Source: Ignavibacteriales bacterium (GTDB taxonomy: Bacteria; Bacteroidota; Ignavibacteria; UBA10030). Taken from it: a stretch of 64,000 bases of DNA. Made by a program: the position numbers and the translations under genes. The stretch covers positions 124,001-188,000 of the forward strand of contig JAPLFQ010000020.1 of assembly GCA_026390595.1 (NCBI GenBank). The letters are read 5' to 3'. Below, piece by piece: positions 32,978-43,122 of this stretch. Under the pieces are notes generated by a model that saw nothing but the letters and a program-made list of their open reading frames with translations, was not told the origin of the DNA and did not search any database. Position 1 is the first letter of the stretch, and the number at the start of each line of letters is the position of its first letter.

Positions 32978-35299
32978 CTATTTTGTTTCAGCCCCCTGCA
33001 TCGAGGCTTTGATGCGACCCAGGAGCTCGGACCCTTTCTGTCCCAACTTGCCCTGTTGCTGCGACTCAAACACTGCCATCGCCGTGATATTGACGATATC
33101 GGAGACATCGGAGCCGGGGATCAGGAGGTAGACGGGTTTCCGCATACCCACAAGCATAGGTCCGATTGCCACTGCACCACCGAGGTGAGCAAGGAGTTTG
33201 TAGGCGATATTAGCCGATGTGAGGTCGGGGCAAATCAGAACATTTGCGCCGCCTTTGAGCGATGTAAACGGATACACCTCGGAAATGATCTCCGGGGATA
33301 CCGCCGTGTCAGCTTGCATCTCGCCATCGACGATGAGATTGGGCGCGCGGCGTTTCACGATTTCCGTCGCGATCCGAACCTTCTCGGTCAGCGGATGCTT
33401 CGTGCCTCCGAAGTTGCTGAACGAGAGCATTGCAACCCGCGGCTCCATGTCCATTTGCTGCACTTTCTCTGCGGCAAGCAATGCGATCTCTGCCAGATCC
33501 TCGGCAGAAGGTTCGATGTTCACCGTTGCATCCGCGATAAAAATGGTCCGGTTCTTGAAGACCATCATATAGAGACCGGCGATGATCCTCGAGCCCTCCT
33601 TCTTTCCGATGATTTGCAGCGCAGGCCGGACGGTCTCCGGATAATGCTGCGTCAAGCCTGAGATAAGTCCATCGGCGTCATCCATCTCGACCATCATCAT
33701 GCCAAAGACGTTGTGCGTCTTGATCTGGTTCTCGGCATCGACGCGGGTCAGGCCCTTCCGTTGACGGGTAGCGTAGAACGCGGTGACATACTCGTCAAAC
33801 CGGGGTGACTTTCCGGGATTGATAATTTCCGCTCCCGTGAGGTCGAGTCCGAGGTCCGCAATACGCTGCTTGATCAAGGTTCGACTTCCAAGAAGAATCG
33901 GTTTCGCGACACCTTCATCCAGAATCTGCTGCGCAGCCCGGAGGATTTTTTCCTCCTCGCCCTCGGGGAACACGATGCGCTTCGGCTCTGTTTGGGCTTT
34001 GTGAATAAAGAAGCGCATGATCTCACGTGACTTGCCCAGGCGGGCTTCGAGCGAATCACGATACTGCTCAAAGTCCTTAATCGGCATTCGGGCGACACCC
34101 GAGTCCATGGCTGCCTTCGCGACCGCTGTGGCTTCCCAGATAAGCACGCGCGGATCGAACGGCTTCGGTATGATGTATTCCTTCCCGAATTCAATTCTCT
34201 TTCCGCCATAGGCGCGAATGACAGAATCCGGCACTTCCTGCTTCGCCAGCTTCGCGAGTGCGTGCGATGCAGCGATCTTCATTTCGTCGTTGATCATTTT
34301 CGCCCGGACATCGAGCGCGCCGCGGAAAATGAACGGGAAGCCGAGAACGTTGTTGACCTGGTTCGGATAATCCGACCGTCCCGTCGCCATGATAATATCA
34401 TCACGCGCGGAGGTTGCATCCTCGTAGGTAATTTCCGGATCCGGATTCGCCATTGCAAAGACAATCGGCTTGTCCGCCATCGACCGGACCATTTCCTTGG
34501 TTACGATTCCTTTCGCCGAAACTCCGCAGAAAACATCTGCACCCTTGATGGCCTCCGCAAGCGTGCGTGCCTCGGTATCGACAGCAAAATAATCCTTGTA
34601 GGGGTTCATCCCTTCCGTCCGCCCTCTGAAGCAGACTCCCTTCGTGTCAACCAACATCATGTTCTCGCGCCGAACACCGAGTTTTTCGTACAGCTTCGCG
34701 CACGCGATACCAGCCGCACCTGCTCCACTGAAGACGACTCTCACCCTGTCTATCTTCTTTCCTACAACCTCCAGGGCGTTCACCAATGCAGCACCGCTGA
34801 TGATCGCCGTGCCGTGTTGATCGTCATGGAAGACCGGGATATTCATGGTCTTCTTCAGTTCTTCTTCAATGTAGAAGCATTCAGGGGCCTTGATATCCTC
34901 GAGATTGATGCCGCCGAACGTCGGTTCGAGCATTTGCACTGTCTTGATGATATCGTCCGAATTGTGCGAGTTCAGCTCTATGTCAAACACATCGATGTCC
35001 CCAAACCTCTTGAACAGTACACCTTTGCCTTCCATCACCGGCTTGCCGGCGAGCGCACCGATATCACCAAGGCCCAGAACAGCAGTGCCATTTGAAATGA
35101 CAGCGACGAGGTTTCCTTTTGCCGTGTAAAGATATGCATCATCAGGATTGTCGTGGATGTCGAGGCATGGTTCAGCAACACCGGGAGTATAGGCAAGCGA
35201 GAGATCGCGTTGAGTCTGGCAGGGTTTTGACGAAATTACTTCGATCTTCCCTCTTCGGCCGTGGGAATGGTAATCGAGAGCGTCTTGTTTCCTAATCAT
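32978..35299 (-). CDS. maeB: NAD(P)-dependent malic enzyme with phosphotransacetylase-like domain (MaeB type)
   Basis: A 773-residue enzyme converting malate to pyruvate and CO2. Malic-enzyme half (1-430): LAYTPGVAEPC, catalytic GKGVLFKRFGDIDVFDIEL, metal-site PVFHDDQHGTAI, nucleotide fold VVFSGAGAAGIACA. C-terminal half: a phosphotransacetylase-like domain (KRIVFPEGEEEKILRAA, FLGS-like LLGSRTLIKQ, LICPDLTSANIAYKLL). This usually regulates the enzyme by acetyl-CoA rather than catalysing. Start 35299 has AAAGGAG upstream and overlaps the preceding stop (ATGA). It feeds pyruvate to the PFOR encoded 1.5 kb away. Confidence 0.94.
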   Translation of the reverse strand: MIRKQDALDYHSHGRRGKIEVISSKPCQTQRDLSLAYTPGVAEPCLDIHDNPDDAYLYTAKGNLVAVISNGTAVLGLGDIGALAGKPVMEGKGVLFKRFGDIDVFDIELNSHNSDDIIKTVQMLEPTFGGINLEDIKAPECFYIEEELKKTMNIPVFHDDQHGTAIISGAALVNALEVVGKKIDRVRVVFSGAGAAGIACAKLYEKLGVRRENMMLVDTKGVCFRGRTEGMNPYKDYFAVDTEARTLAEAIKGADVFCGVSAKGIVTKEMVRSMADKPIVFAMANPDPEITYEDATSARDDIIMATGRSDYPNQVNNVLGFPFIFRGALDVRAKMINDEMKIAASHALAKLAKQEVPDSVIRAYGGKRIEFGKEYIIPKPFDPRVLIWEATAVAKAAMDSGVARMPIKDFEQYRDSLEARLGKSREIMRFFIHKAQTEPKRIVFPEGEEEKILRAAQQILDEGVAKPILLGSRTLIKQRIADLGLDLTGAEIINPGKSPRFDEYVTAFYATRQRKGLTRVDAENQIKTHNVFGMMMVEMDDADGLISGLTQHYPETVRPALQIIGKKEGSRIIAGLYMMVFKNRTIFIADATVNIEPSAEDLAEIALLAAEKVQQMDMEPRVAMLSFSNFGGTKHPLTEKVRIATEIVKRRAPNLIVDGEMQADTAVSPEIISEVYPFTSLKGGANVLICPDLTSANIAYKLLAHLGGAVAIGPMLVGMRKPVYLLIPGSDVSDIVNITAMAVFESQQQGKLGQKGSELLGRIKASMQGAETK

Positions 35300-35679
35300 G
35301 GGGAGACTCCTTTCGAACGCTTGTGCACATTCGACTTCAATGAAGCCTTTTGACAGCTGGGACAGAGTTCCGTGAGAGGATTTTTTTCCAGAAGCTTCTT
35401 CGGGATGGTGCCTCCACAGGAGGCACATTTCAGTGATTTCCCCTTCCCCGCCTGACGGAGCAGGTGAATTTCTGTTCCTTGCAGCAACATGTTTGAACAC
35501 GCCTTGTCAGGATTGGCGTTGCACTCTCTGACGGTCAGATCACACGTTGAACACACGAACAGCTCCCCCTCAGCGAACGACAGCGCCGGTGGCGTGAGTG
35601 AGAGCTCAGTCAGCGCTGATTTCAACTTCCTGATCGGTGAGGGATCGGATCGCCTCTTCGCCTTTTTCGCCACGGACAC
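35296..35679 (-). CDS. DksA/TraR-like zinc-ribbon small protein
   Basis: A 127-residue protein with a GTG start (35679; the second GTG at 35673 has a better placed GAGGG). The middle carries CSTCDLTVREC and an isolated Cys. The C-terminal zinc ribbon KCASCGGTIPKKLLEKNPLT...CPSC resembles DksA/TraR. The coiled-coil with acidic tip that lets DksA enter the RNA polymerase channel is not evident, so a DksA function is not claimed. Coupled by ATGA to malic enzyme. Confidence 0.65.
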   Translation of the reverse strand: MSVAKKAKRRSDPSPIRKLKSALTELSLTPPALSFAEGELFVCSTCDLTVRECNANPDKACSNMLLQGTEIHLLRQAGKGKSLKCASCGGTIPKKLLEKNPLTELCPSCQKASLKSNVHKRSKGVSP

Positions 35680-35715
35680 CCTCAGATTTGGTCTTGAGTG
35701 CGGAATGCATCGGTA

Positions 35716-36705
35716 CTACTTGTACCGATTCAACGCCTTCATATAGTTGGCTCGCTCGAACGCGGCCGGGTCTGCAACCGACGCCTGGCTCATGCTCCCC
35801 TTCATCTGCTCGATGGAAAGGTACTCATGCTCGACCATCCACTTATTGAGATCTTCGAGGACCATCGTGATGTGCTTTGGCCCATGCTTCAGGAGCGCTG
35901 AGCACATCATCGCCACGTCTGCGCCGGCCATCACCATCTTGATCACATCTTCCGCCGTATGAATACCTCCGGTGCCAGCCAGGCTGGTCTTCACCACCCC
36001 GTGCAGGATGGCCACCCATCGCAAGGGAACTCGCAGCGCATCCGAAGTGCTGAGAGTAACATTCGGAGTCACTTCCAGTGCTTCAAGGTCAAAATCAGGC
36101 TGATAGAAACGATTGAACAGAACCAGGCCGTTGGCGCCTGCCCGGTCCAGCCGGGCAGCGACGTTGGCCAGTGAACTGAAGTACGGGCTCAATTTCACCG
36201 CAACGGGAATTCTCACTGCCCGCTTCACAGCGTGCAGTACGTTGATGTAGCGTTCCTCGACTTCCTGGCTTGTCAACGCCGGATCCGTGGGAATATAGTA
36301 GATATTCAATTCGATTGCATCGGCACCCGCCTGCTCGAGCTTTTTCGCATAGTCAATCCAGCCCCCGGTGGAAATGCCATTCAGGCTTCCGATTATGGGG
36401 ATGCCGAGCGATTCCTTGGCGCTGTGGAGCAACTCGACATACTGTTCGGGCCCGATATTGTATTCTTCAGGCCTCGGAAAGTAGTCAAGTGCTTCGGCGT
36501 GGGCGCGCGAGCCATAGGCAAGGTAGTGCTCCAGTTCAGCAGCATCGTGTTCGATCTGTTCCTCAAACAACGAATACATGACGATTGCCGATGCGCCTGC
36601 ATCTTCAAGACGTTTCATACCATCGAGACTGCGGGAAAGCGGGCTCGCAGATGGAACGAGTGGATTCTTGAGTTTCAGGCCGAGATACGTAGTTTTCAGA
36701 TCCAT
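35716..36705 (-). CDS. Dihydroorotate dehydrogenase-like protein
   Basis: A 329-residue FMN TIM-barrel of the DHODH family ([20 protein letters not shown] start, [41 protein letters not shown], and the phosphate-site [20 protein letters not shown]). In true DHODH the NxxCPN-type catalytic loop bears Ser or Cys; here the region reads NIYYIPTD, so the reaction is probably not pyrimidine synthesis. Homologues are frequently encoded next to pyruvate:ferredoxin oxidoreductase, as here (71 bases after nifJ). ATG 36705 preferred. Confidence 0.85.
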   Translation of the reverse strand: MDLKTTYLGLKLKNPLVPSASPLSRSLDGMKRLEDAGASAIVMYSLFEEQIEHDAAELEHYLAYGSRAHAEALDYFPRPEEYNIGPEQYVELLHSAKESLGIPIIGSLNGISTGGWIDYAKKLEQAGADAIELNIYYIPTDPALTSQEVEERYINVLHAVKRAVRIPVAVKLSPYFSSLANVAARLDRAGANGLVLFNRFYQPDFDLEALEVTPNVTLSTSDALRVPLRWVAILHGVVKTSLAGTGGIHTAEDVIKMVMAGADVAMMCSALLKHGPKHITMVLEDLNKWMVEHEYLSIEQMKGSMSQASVADPAAFERANYMKALNRYK

Positions 36706-36776
36706 AATTCCGTGTCCTTCATTCAATTTCAAAGTGGAGTGGTTCAGTTCTCAAGTCGTGAGGTGAACTGCGCCCG

Positions 36777-39700
36777 TCAAGCTTTGGGCGCAGGTTCTTG
36801 CTTTGCCTTCTCTCCATCTCCGCCGGCCAGCTGCTCGTACATCGCCCATCGGCTTTTGACATCTTCGGCCGCAAGCCCCATCAACTCCTTCGCACGCTCG
36901 GGATAGATTTTCTCCAACATGTTGAACCGTGTTTCGAGAGAAGTGAAATCGGTCAGCGGTCCTTTCGGCGCCTTCGAATCCATCCTCATCGGGTTCTTAC
37001 CTTCCTTCGTCCACATCGGATTGTACCGGAAGAGCGGGAAGTACCCTGTTTCGACTGCCAGCTTCTGGTTTGTCATGCCTTTTGCCATGTCAATCCCATG
37101 GGCGATGCAATGGCTGTACGCGATGATAAGCGAGGGGCCATCATATGCCTCGGCTTCGAGGAACGCGCGGACTGTCTGCGCATCATTGGCTCCCATGGCA
37201 ACCTTCGCCACATAGACATTTCCGTACGTCAACGCCATCAACGCAAGGTCTTTTTTCTGTGTCGGTTTGCCCGCAGCAGCGAACTTTGCAATGGCCGAAC
37301 GGAATGTGGCTTTCGACATCTGGCCGCCCGTATTGGAATAGACTTCAGTGTCGAGAACCAGGATGTTCACATTGCGTCCGGATGCAAGGACATGATCCAA
37401 CCCACCATAGCCTATATCGTATGCCCATCCGTCGCCACCCATGATCCACACACTTCGTTTCACAAGGTTGTCCGCGATATGGAGCAGGTTCTTCGCTCCA
37501 GGCGTCTTGCTGACCAGGAGCTTCTCCTTCAAGGCTTTCACGCGTTCGCGCTGTTCGTAGATTCCTGCCTCGTCGGACTGGTTTGCGCTCAGCAAAGCAC
37601 TCGCCAGATCTGTTCCGATTTCGTTGGCAAACTTCGCGACCAATTCCCAGGCCATTTCAGTGAGCTTGTCGATCGTCAGACGCATGCCGAGTCCGAACTC
37701 CGCATTGTCTTCAAACAACGAATTCGACCAGGCCGGTCCACGGCCATCCTTGTTGGTCGTCCATGGTGTCGTCGGTAGATTCGCGCCATAGATGGACGAA
37801 CATCCCGTCGCGTTCGCAACAATCGTCCTGTCTCCGAACAACTGGCTCACAAGCTTCACATACGGCGTTTCGCCGCACCCGGAGCAAGCGCCTGAATACT
37901 CGAAGAGAGGCTGCAGAAGCTGCGAGCCCTTCACCGTATCCGTCTTCACCGTCCTGCGATCAACTTCCGGCAGATCCAGGAAGAAGTCGTAGTTGACGCG
38001 TTCCTGTTCGCGAATCTCAGGCTGCGGCTTCATGTTAATCGCCTTCACCTTCACCTGCGATTTGCTCTTTGCGGGGCATACCTCAACGCAGAGCGAGCAG
38101 CCCGTGCAATCCTCGGGAGCCACCTGGAGGGAGTATTTCATTCCCTTGTATTCCGTGCTCTTGAACTCCATCGACTTGAACGTCGGAGGAGCGTTCTTCA
38201 GCTCTGCAGGGTCGAACACCTTCACACGGATTGTCGCATGCGGGCATACCATGACGCACTTGTTACACTGGATGCAGATCTCCGGTTCCCACACAGGGAT
38301 TTCGAGAGCAATATTGCGTTTCTCCCATTGAGCAGTGCCAACCGGAAACGTCCCATCCTGGGGCATCTGGCTGACAGAGAGTGCGTCACCCTTGCCGGCG
38401 ATGATCATCGCAGTAACGTGCCTGACGAAGTCCGGCGCGGCGGCCGACACGACAGGCGGCATCTCGAGCGTGCTCGTCGCCTTGTCTGGCACTTTTACTT
38501 CGAACAGGTTTGCCAGCGTAGCATCGACTGCAGCGTAGTTCTTCTGCACGACTGACTCGCCCTTCTTTCCATACGTCTTGTAGATCGAGCTCTTGATAGC
38601 GGTAATAGCAGCATCCTTTGGCAGCACGCCGGAGATAGCGAAGAAGCATGTCTGCATGATCGTATTCACACGACCACCCATGCCCGTCTGGCTGGCGACC
38701 TTGTAGCCGTCGATCACGAAGAATTTCAGCTGCTTCTTGATGATTCCTTCCTGGATGTGACGCGGAAGCTTGGCCCATACTTCATCCGGACCGAAGATGC
38801 TGTTCAGAAGGAACGTCCCCCCCTTGACGGCATTCTGCAGCACGTCGAACTTCTCGAGGAAGAACCACTGGTGGCATGCGACAAAATTTGCCTCGGTGAT
38901 CAGATAGCAGGAGTGAATCGGACGGGGTCCGAACCTCAGGTGCGAAGTTGTGGTTGAGCCTGATTTCTTCGAATCGTAGACGAAGTAACCCTGCGCGTAG
39001 TTCTCCGTGTCCTCGCCAATAATCTTGATGGAGTTCTTGTTGGCGCCTACTGTTCCATCCGCTCCGAGACCGAAGAAAATCGCACGCACGACATCATTCG
39101 GCTCAATCCCGAACGTCGGGTCGTATACCAGGCTCGACATGGTAACATCGTCATTGATACCGACTGTGAAGTGATTCTTCGGCTGGTCTTTTTTCATTTC
39201 ATCATAGACTGCCTTCACCATCGTCGGCGTAAACTCCTTTGAAGAGAGACCGAATCGTCCGCCGGTGACCTTCGGGAAGGATTTGAACGGGGCCTTTCCG
39301 GCCGCCAGCGTTTCGCTCAGGGATGTTATGACATCCATATAGAGCGGATCTCCGGGCGCACCCGGCTCTTTCGTCCTGTCCAGTACCGTGATGTGTTTGA
39401 CAGTGGCGGGCAACGCGTTCACGAAGTACTCTGGTGCGAACGGCCTGAAGAGATGGACTTTCAGGAGTCCGACTTTCTCTCCCTTGCTCATCAGGTAATC
39501 GACGGTCTCGTGCGCGGTTTCTGCGCCGGAACCCATCACGACAACAACCCTGTCGGCATCCGGGGCTCCATAGTACTGATACAATTTGTACTGACGCCCT
39601 GCGATCTTCGCAAACTTGTCCATCGCCTTCTGAACGATATCAGGGCAGGCGACATAGTACGGGTTGCAGGCTTCACGTGCCTGGAAGAAGACGTCCGGGT

Positions 39701-40388
39701 TCTGCGCGGTCCCGCGCAAGACAGGTTTCTCCGGGTTCAGAGCGCGTTGCCTGTGCTTGAACACGAGTTCATCGTCGATCATCTGGCGATAGTCTTCGTC
39801 AGCCAGCTGTTCCATCTTCATAACTTCTGCCGACGAGCGGAATCCATCGAAGAAATGTACGAACGGGACGCGCGATTCGAGCGACGCGGCCTGTGCGATG
39901 AGAGCGAAGTCATGGATCTCCTGCACCGAGTTCGAGGCAAGCATTCCCCAGCCCGTCGAACGGACCGCCATCACGTCCCCATGGTCGCCGAAAATCGACA
40001 GTGCGTGCGTGGCGACGGTTCGTGCGGAAACATGAAACACGGTGGAGGTGAGCTCGCCTGCGATCTTGAACATATTCGGGATCATCAGGAGGAGGCCTTG
40101 CGATGCCGTAAAAGTCGTCGAGAGAGCGCCCGTCTGCAGTGCTCCGTGAACGGCGCCTGCTGCTCCGCCTTCACTTTGCATCTCTGCAACCAATGGGATC
40201 GTCCCCCAGATGTTTTTCTTACCCTGAGCAGACCATTCGTCTGCCCATTCACCCATCGTCGAGGAGGGAGTGATAGGATAAATGGCAATTACTTCGCTGC
40301 ACTTGTGAGCTGAATACGCCGCGGCTTCATTGCCATCAATGGTTACCATCTTACGCTTTATGGTCGGAACAGCATCTTGAGCTGACAT
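36777..40388 (-). CDS. nifJ: Pyruvate:ferredoxin (flavodoxin) oxidoreductase
   Basis: A 1203-residue single-chain PFOR, full length for the family. It oxidises pyruvate to acetyl-CoA and CO2 with reduction of ferredoxin, or the reverse. Seen in order: the pyrimidine-binding TPP domain (IAIYPITPSSTMGEWADEW), the gamma domain (FGLGADGTVGANKNSIKII), two [4Fe-4S] motifs (CIQCNKCVMVCP, CTGCSLCVEVCP), and the proximal cluster CSGCGETPY. The TPP-pyrophosphate site follows (GDGWAYDIGYGGLDHV, LDTEVYSNTGGQ). It lies divergent from citrate synthase. The ferredoxin it reduces is a natural partner for the bifurcating hydrogenase complex. Confidence 0.96.
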   Translation of the reverse strand: MSAQDAVPTIKRKMVTIDGNEAAAYSAHKCSEVIAIYPITPSSTMGEWADEWSAQGKKNIWGTIPLVAEMQSEGGAAGAVHGALQTGALSTTFTASQGLLLMIPNMFKIAGELTSTVFHVSARTVATHALSIFGDHGDVMAVRSTGWGMLASNSVQEIHDFALIAQAASLESRVPFVHFFDGFRSSAEVMKMEQLADEDYRQMIDDELVFKHRQRALNPEKPVLRGTAQNPDVFFQAREACNPYYVACPDIVQKAMDKFAKIAGRQYKLYQYYGAPDADRVVVVMGSGAETAHETVDYLMSKGEKVGLLKVHLFRPFAPEYFVNALPATVKHITVLDRTKEPGAPGDPLYMDVITSLSETLAAGKAPFKSFPKVTGGRFGLSSKEFTPTMVKAVYDEMKKDQPKNHFTVGINDDVTMSSLVYDPTFGIEPNDVVRAIFFGLGADGTVGANKNSIKIIGEDTENYAQGYFVYDSKKSGSTTTSHLRFGPRPIHSCYLITEANFVACHQWFFLEKFDVLQNAVKGGTFLLNSIFGPDEVWAKLPRHIQEGIIKKQLKFFVIDGYKVASQTGMGGRVNTIMQTCFFAISGVLPKDAAITAIKSSIYKTYGKKGESVVQKNYAAVDATLANLFEVKVPDKATSTLEMPPVVSAAAPDFVRHVTAMIIAGKGDALSVSQMPQDGTFPVGTAQWEKRNIALEIPVWEPEICIQCNKCVMVCPHATIRVKVFDPAELKNAPPTFKSMEFKSTEYKGMKYSLQVAPEDCTGCSLCVEVCPAKSKSQVKVKAINMKPQPEIREQERVNYDFFLDLPEVDRRTVKTDTVKGSQLLQPLFEYSGACSGCGETPYVKLVSQLFGDRTIVANATGCSSIYGANLPTTPWTTNKDGRGPAWSNSLFEDNAEFGLGMRLTIDKLTEMAWELVAKFANEIGTDLASALLSANQSDEAGIYEQRERVKALKEKLLVSKTPGAKNLLHIADNLVKRSVWIMGGDGWAYDIGYGGLDHVLASGRNVNILVLDTEVYSNTGGQMSKATFRSAIAKFAAAGKPTQKKDLALMALTYGNVYVAKVAMGANDAQTVRAFLEAEAYDGPSLIIAYSHCIAHGIDMAKGMTNQKLAVETGYFPLFRYNPMWTKEGKNPMRMDSKAPKGPLTDFTSLETRFNMLEKIYPERAKELMGLAAEDVKSRWAMYEQLAGGDGEKAKQEPAPKA

Positions 40389-40878
40389 CGTTACTCTTGC
40401 CTTTCTTCTAAGGGTTGATAATGAATCGGTTCAACTGACGCAATATCTATTCCAACCAACGCGACCTCCGGAACTGCGAAATACAGACAAATTTCGCCAA
40501 TTATTGCAGGAATGTTCCGATTTTCGAGAAGCTCACTTGGCTTTTTGGCAGAATGAATAAACGGAAAATCAGTAGTCGGAATTGACAATTCACTGGACCC
40601 AAAGGGCTGTTGTTACTGACGCCAAGGAAGTCTGCTCACGACTCCAGTCAGCCCTCACGGAAGTGATTGTCGAACAGCAGGAAGGAGATGCAAACTGGAG
40701 ATACACGAATACGCGACGTCCGCGGCAGCGACTGACAGCACGATGCGGGCAAGAGGTGAATGAATCCGGGCCTCAAATGAACGATCGCTGTCAGGAATTC
40801 GCGGTGGAAGATGAGGCATTTATTTCGTTTCTTCGCATAGCAAATTGCTCTTGTTTTCTGAATCCCCAGGATGAATCA
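40389..40878. other. Divergent promoter region between nifJ and citrate synthase
   Basis: A 490-base gap with no gene. The frame of citrate synthase stays open back to 40582, but the translated extension is unlike any citrate synthase and lacks a better start. A lone TTGACA-like hexamer near 40584 has no matching -10. An AGGA ribosome site precedes the chosen start at 40879. No clear operator dyad seen. Confidence 0.4.
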
Positions 40879-42165
40879 ATGCCCGATACGCTAAGCATCA
40901 CTGACAATCGCACCGGTAAGAAGTACGACGTTCCAATCGAACATGACACGATCAAGGCGACTGACCTGAGGCAAATAAGAGTCAAAGATGAGGATTTTGG
41001 CCTGCTCAGCTATGATCCCGCCTTCATGAACACCGCATCGGTCAAAAGTAAGATCACCTACATCGATGGCGACGAGGGGATTCTCGAGTATCGCGGATAC
41101 CCTATCGAGCAGCTCGCCGAACGATCCACCTCATTTCTCGAGGTCGCCTATCTGCTCATCCACGGTGAGCTGCCGAACGAAAAGCAGCTCGAAGAATGGC
41201 GAATGAGCATCAAGATGCACACGTTCGTGCACGAGAATATCAAGAAATTGATGGAGGGATTCCGGTACGACTCTCATCCGATGGGCATGTTCATCAGCAC
41301 GATCTCTGCCCTCTCGACCTTCTATCCGGAAGCCAAGGATATCATGAACGCCGAAGCGCGTCGGAAACAGATCTACCGTCTCATCGCCAAGGTCCCGACG
41401 ATCGCGGCATTCGCCTACCGCCATACGAAGGGAATGCCGTACGTTTATCCGAGCAACGACCTGACCTATGCAGGGAATTTCTTAAATATGATGTTCAAGA
41501 TCGGAGAATCGAAATATGTCATCCACCCCACGCTTGAGCATGCGTTGACCGTCCTTTACATTCTCCATGCGGATCACGAGCAGAACTGCAGCACGAACAC
41601 GATGCGCGGTATCGGCAGCTCTCATATCGACCCCTTTTCCTCAGTGGCCGGAGCGGCTGCGGCATTATGGGGACCTCTCCATGGCGGCGCAAACGAGGCC
41701 GTGCTCCGAATGCTCGACGAAATCGGCTCGATCGACAGAGTTTCGTCTGTCATCAAGGATGTGAAAGAAGGAAGAAAGAAATTGATGGGATTCGGGCACC
41801 GGGTCTATAAGAATTACGATCCGCGCGCCCGGGTCATCAAGAAACTCGCCTACGATGTGTTCGAGGTTACCGGCAAGAACAAGAAGCTCGACCTCGCACT
41901 TGAACTCGAGCGCATTGCGCTGGAAGACGAGTACTTCGTGAAGCGGAAGCTGTACCCGAATGTGGATTTCTATTCAGGCCTCATCTACGAGGCGATGGGA
42001 TTCCCGATGGACTTCTTCCCTGTTCTTTTTGCCATACCCCGTACTGCGGGCTGGCTCGCACACTGGCAGGAACACATACTGGATCCGGAACAGAAGATCG
42101 CCAGACCGCGCCAGGTCTACCTTGGACAGCGGGGCAAGACGTGGATACCGCTAGACAAACGGTAG
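40879..42165 (+). CDS. gltA: Citrate synthase
   Basis: A 428-residue type II-like citrate synthase that condenses oxaloacetate and acetyl-CoA. The N-terminal beta-rich domain (SITDNRTGKKYDVPIEH) is typical of hexameric gram-negative types. Catalytic residues lie in ALWGPLHGGANEA (His), GFGHRVYKNYDPR (His) and the Asp region PNVDFYSGLIYEAMG. Start at 40879 gives the family length. Its place beside nifJ puts acetyl-CoA production and use under one divergent control region. Confidence 0.95.
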   Translation: MPDTLSITDNRTGKKYDVPIEHDTIKATDLRQIRVKDEDFGLLSYDPAFMNTASVKSKITYIDGDEGILEYRGYPIEQLAERSTSFLEVAYLLIHGELPNEKQLEEWRMSIKMHTFVHENIKKLMEGFRYDSHPMGMFISTISALSTFYPEAKDIMNAEARRKQIYRLIAKVPTIAAFAYRHTKGMPYVYPSNDLTYAGNFLNMMFKIGESKYVIHPTLEHALTVLYILHADHEQNCSTNTMRGIGSSHIDPFSSVAGAAAALWGPLHGGANEAVLRMLDEIGSIDRVSSVIKDVKEGRKKLMGFGHRVYKNYDPRARVIKKLAYDVFEVTGKNKKLDLALELERIALEDEYFVKRKLYPNVDFYSGLIYEAMGFPMDFFPVLFAIPRTAGWLAHWQEHILDPEQKIARPRQVYLGQRGKTWIPLDKR

Positions 42166-42314
42166 GCGAAAATGTCCGTCACTTGACTTACGTTTCACCA
42201 TCACAGGGTCAAGGTCACTCTCTCAAAACCTCAAGCTGCCACCGGCACCATCTGCGACATCTTGAGCCGCATTCCAGATGTTGAGTTTCAGCACTGTTCA
42301 ACCAAGAGCGCCTT

Positions 42315-43115
42315 ATGAAGATCAAACTCAACGACACGACGATCAACTACACAGAGCGGGGTTTGCCGCAGGGCATCCCTGTCGTTTTCATCCATGGATT
42401 TCCGTTCAACCACACGATGTGGGAACCGCAGATGAAGGCGCTACCGAATCACTTCCGGGCGATCACGTACGACATCCGCGGTCACGGAGAGAGCGACGTC
42501 GGCGACGGGCAATATACGATCGAATTCTTCGTCGACGACCTTCTTGCGCTCCTCGACCACCTCGTCATAAACCGGGCAGTCATCTGCGGACTCTCGATGG
42601 GCGGCTATATCGCGTTGCGTGCCTACGAACGGTTCCCTGAACGAATCAAAGCGCTCGTGTTATGCGATACAAAAAGTGAAGCTGACACGAACGAAGCGAA
42701 GCTGAAGCGATCGGCTCTCGTCAAAAACATCAAGGCCAACGGAACCGGGCCATTTGCAGATGAATTTGCAGTCTCGATTTTTGCCCCTCAGACCTTTCAG
42801 TCCCATCCTCATATCGTCGAATCCATCAAGAAGATGATTCGCGCCAACTCCCCACTGGGTATCGCCGGAGCTGCACTCGCCCTCGGCTGCCGGACAGACA
42901 CCACGGCTGTTCTTCCGCGCATCAACGTACCGACGTTGGTTCTTGTAGGCGACCAGGACAAGCTTACACCGCCGGCAGTCGCCGAATCGATGCACAGGCA
43001 GATCACAAACTCTGAACTCCACGTAATTCCTTATGCCGCTCACATGAGTAATCTTGAAAACGCTCCCGCGTTCGACACGTATCTCATCGAATTCCTCAAT
43101 CGCGTGAAGGCGTGA
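42315..43115 (+). CDS. Alpha/beta hydrolase
   Basis: A 266-residue cytoplasmic alpha/beta hydrolase. The oxyanion region is VFIHGFPFNHTMW, the nucleophile GLSMGGYIA (Ser about 94), the acid VGDQDKLTPP and the His YAAHMSNLE. It resembles 3-oxoadipate enol-lactonase-like hydrolases, without other pathway genes to support that substrate. It is followed within eight bases by the uracil-DNA glycosylase gene. Confidence 0.87.
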   Translation: MKIKLNDTTINYTERGLPQGIPVVFIHGFPFNHTMWEPQMKALPNHFRAITYDIRGHGESDVGDGQYTIEFFVDDLLALLDHLVINRAVICGLSMGGYIALRAYERFPERIKALVLCDTKSEADTNEAKLKRSALVKNIKANGTGPFADEFAVSIFAPQTFQSHPHIVESIKKMIRANSPLGIAGAALALGCRTDTTAVLPRINVPTLVLVGDQDKLTPPAVAESMHRQITNSELHVIPYAAHMSNLENAPAFDTYLIEFLNRVKA

Positions 43116-43122
43116 TCAAAGC

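Noticed and set aside
35716-36705. Naming the DHODH-like gene pyrD
   Set aside because: The catalytic loop is not conserved and no pyrimidine genes are nearby.
40582-40878. A 99-residue N-terminal extension of citrate synthase
   Set aside because: The translated extension resembles no citrate synthase. The ATG at 40879 has an AGGA site and gives the usual 428-residue length.
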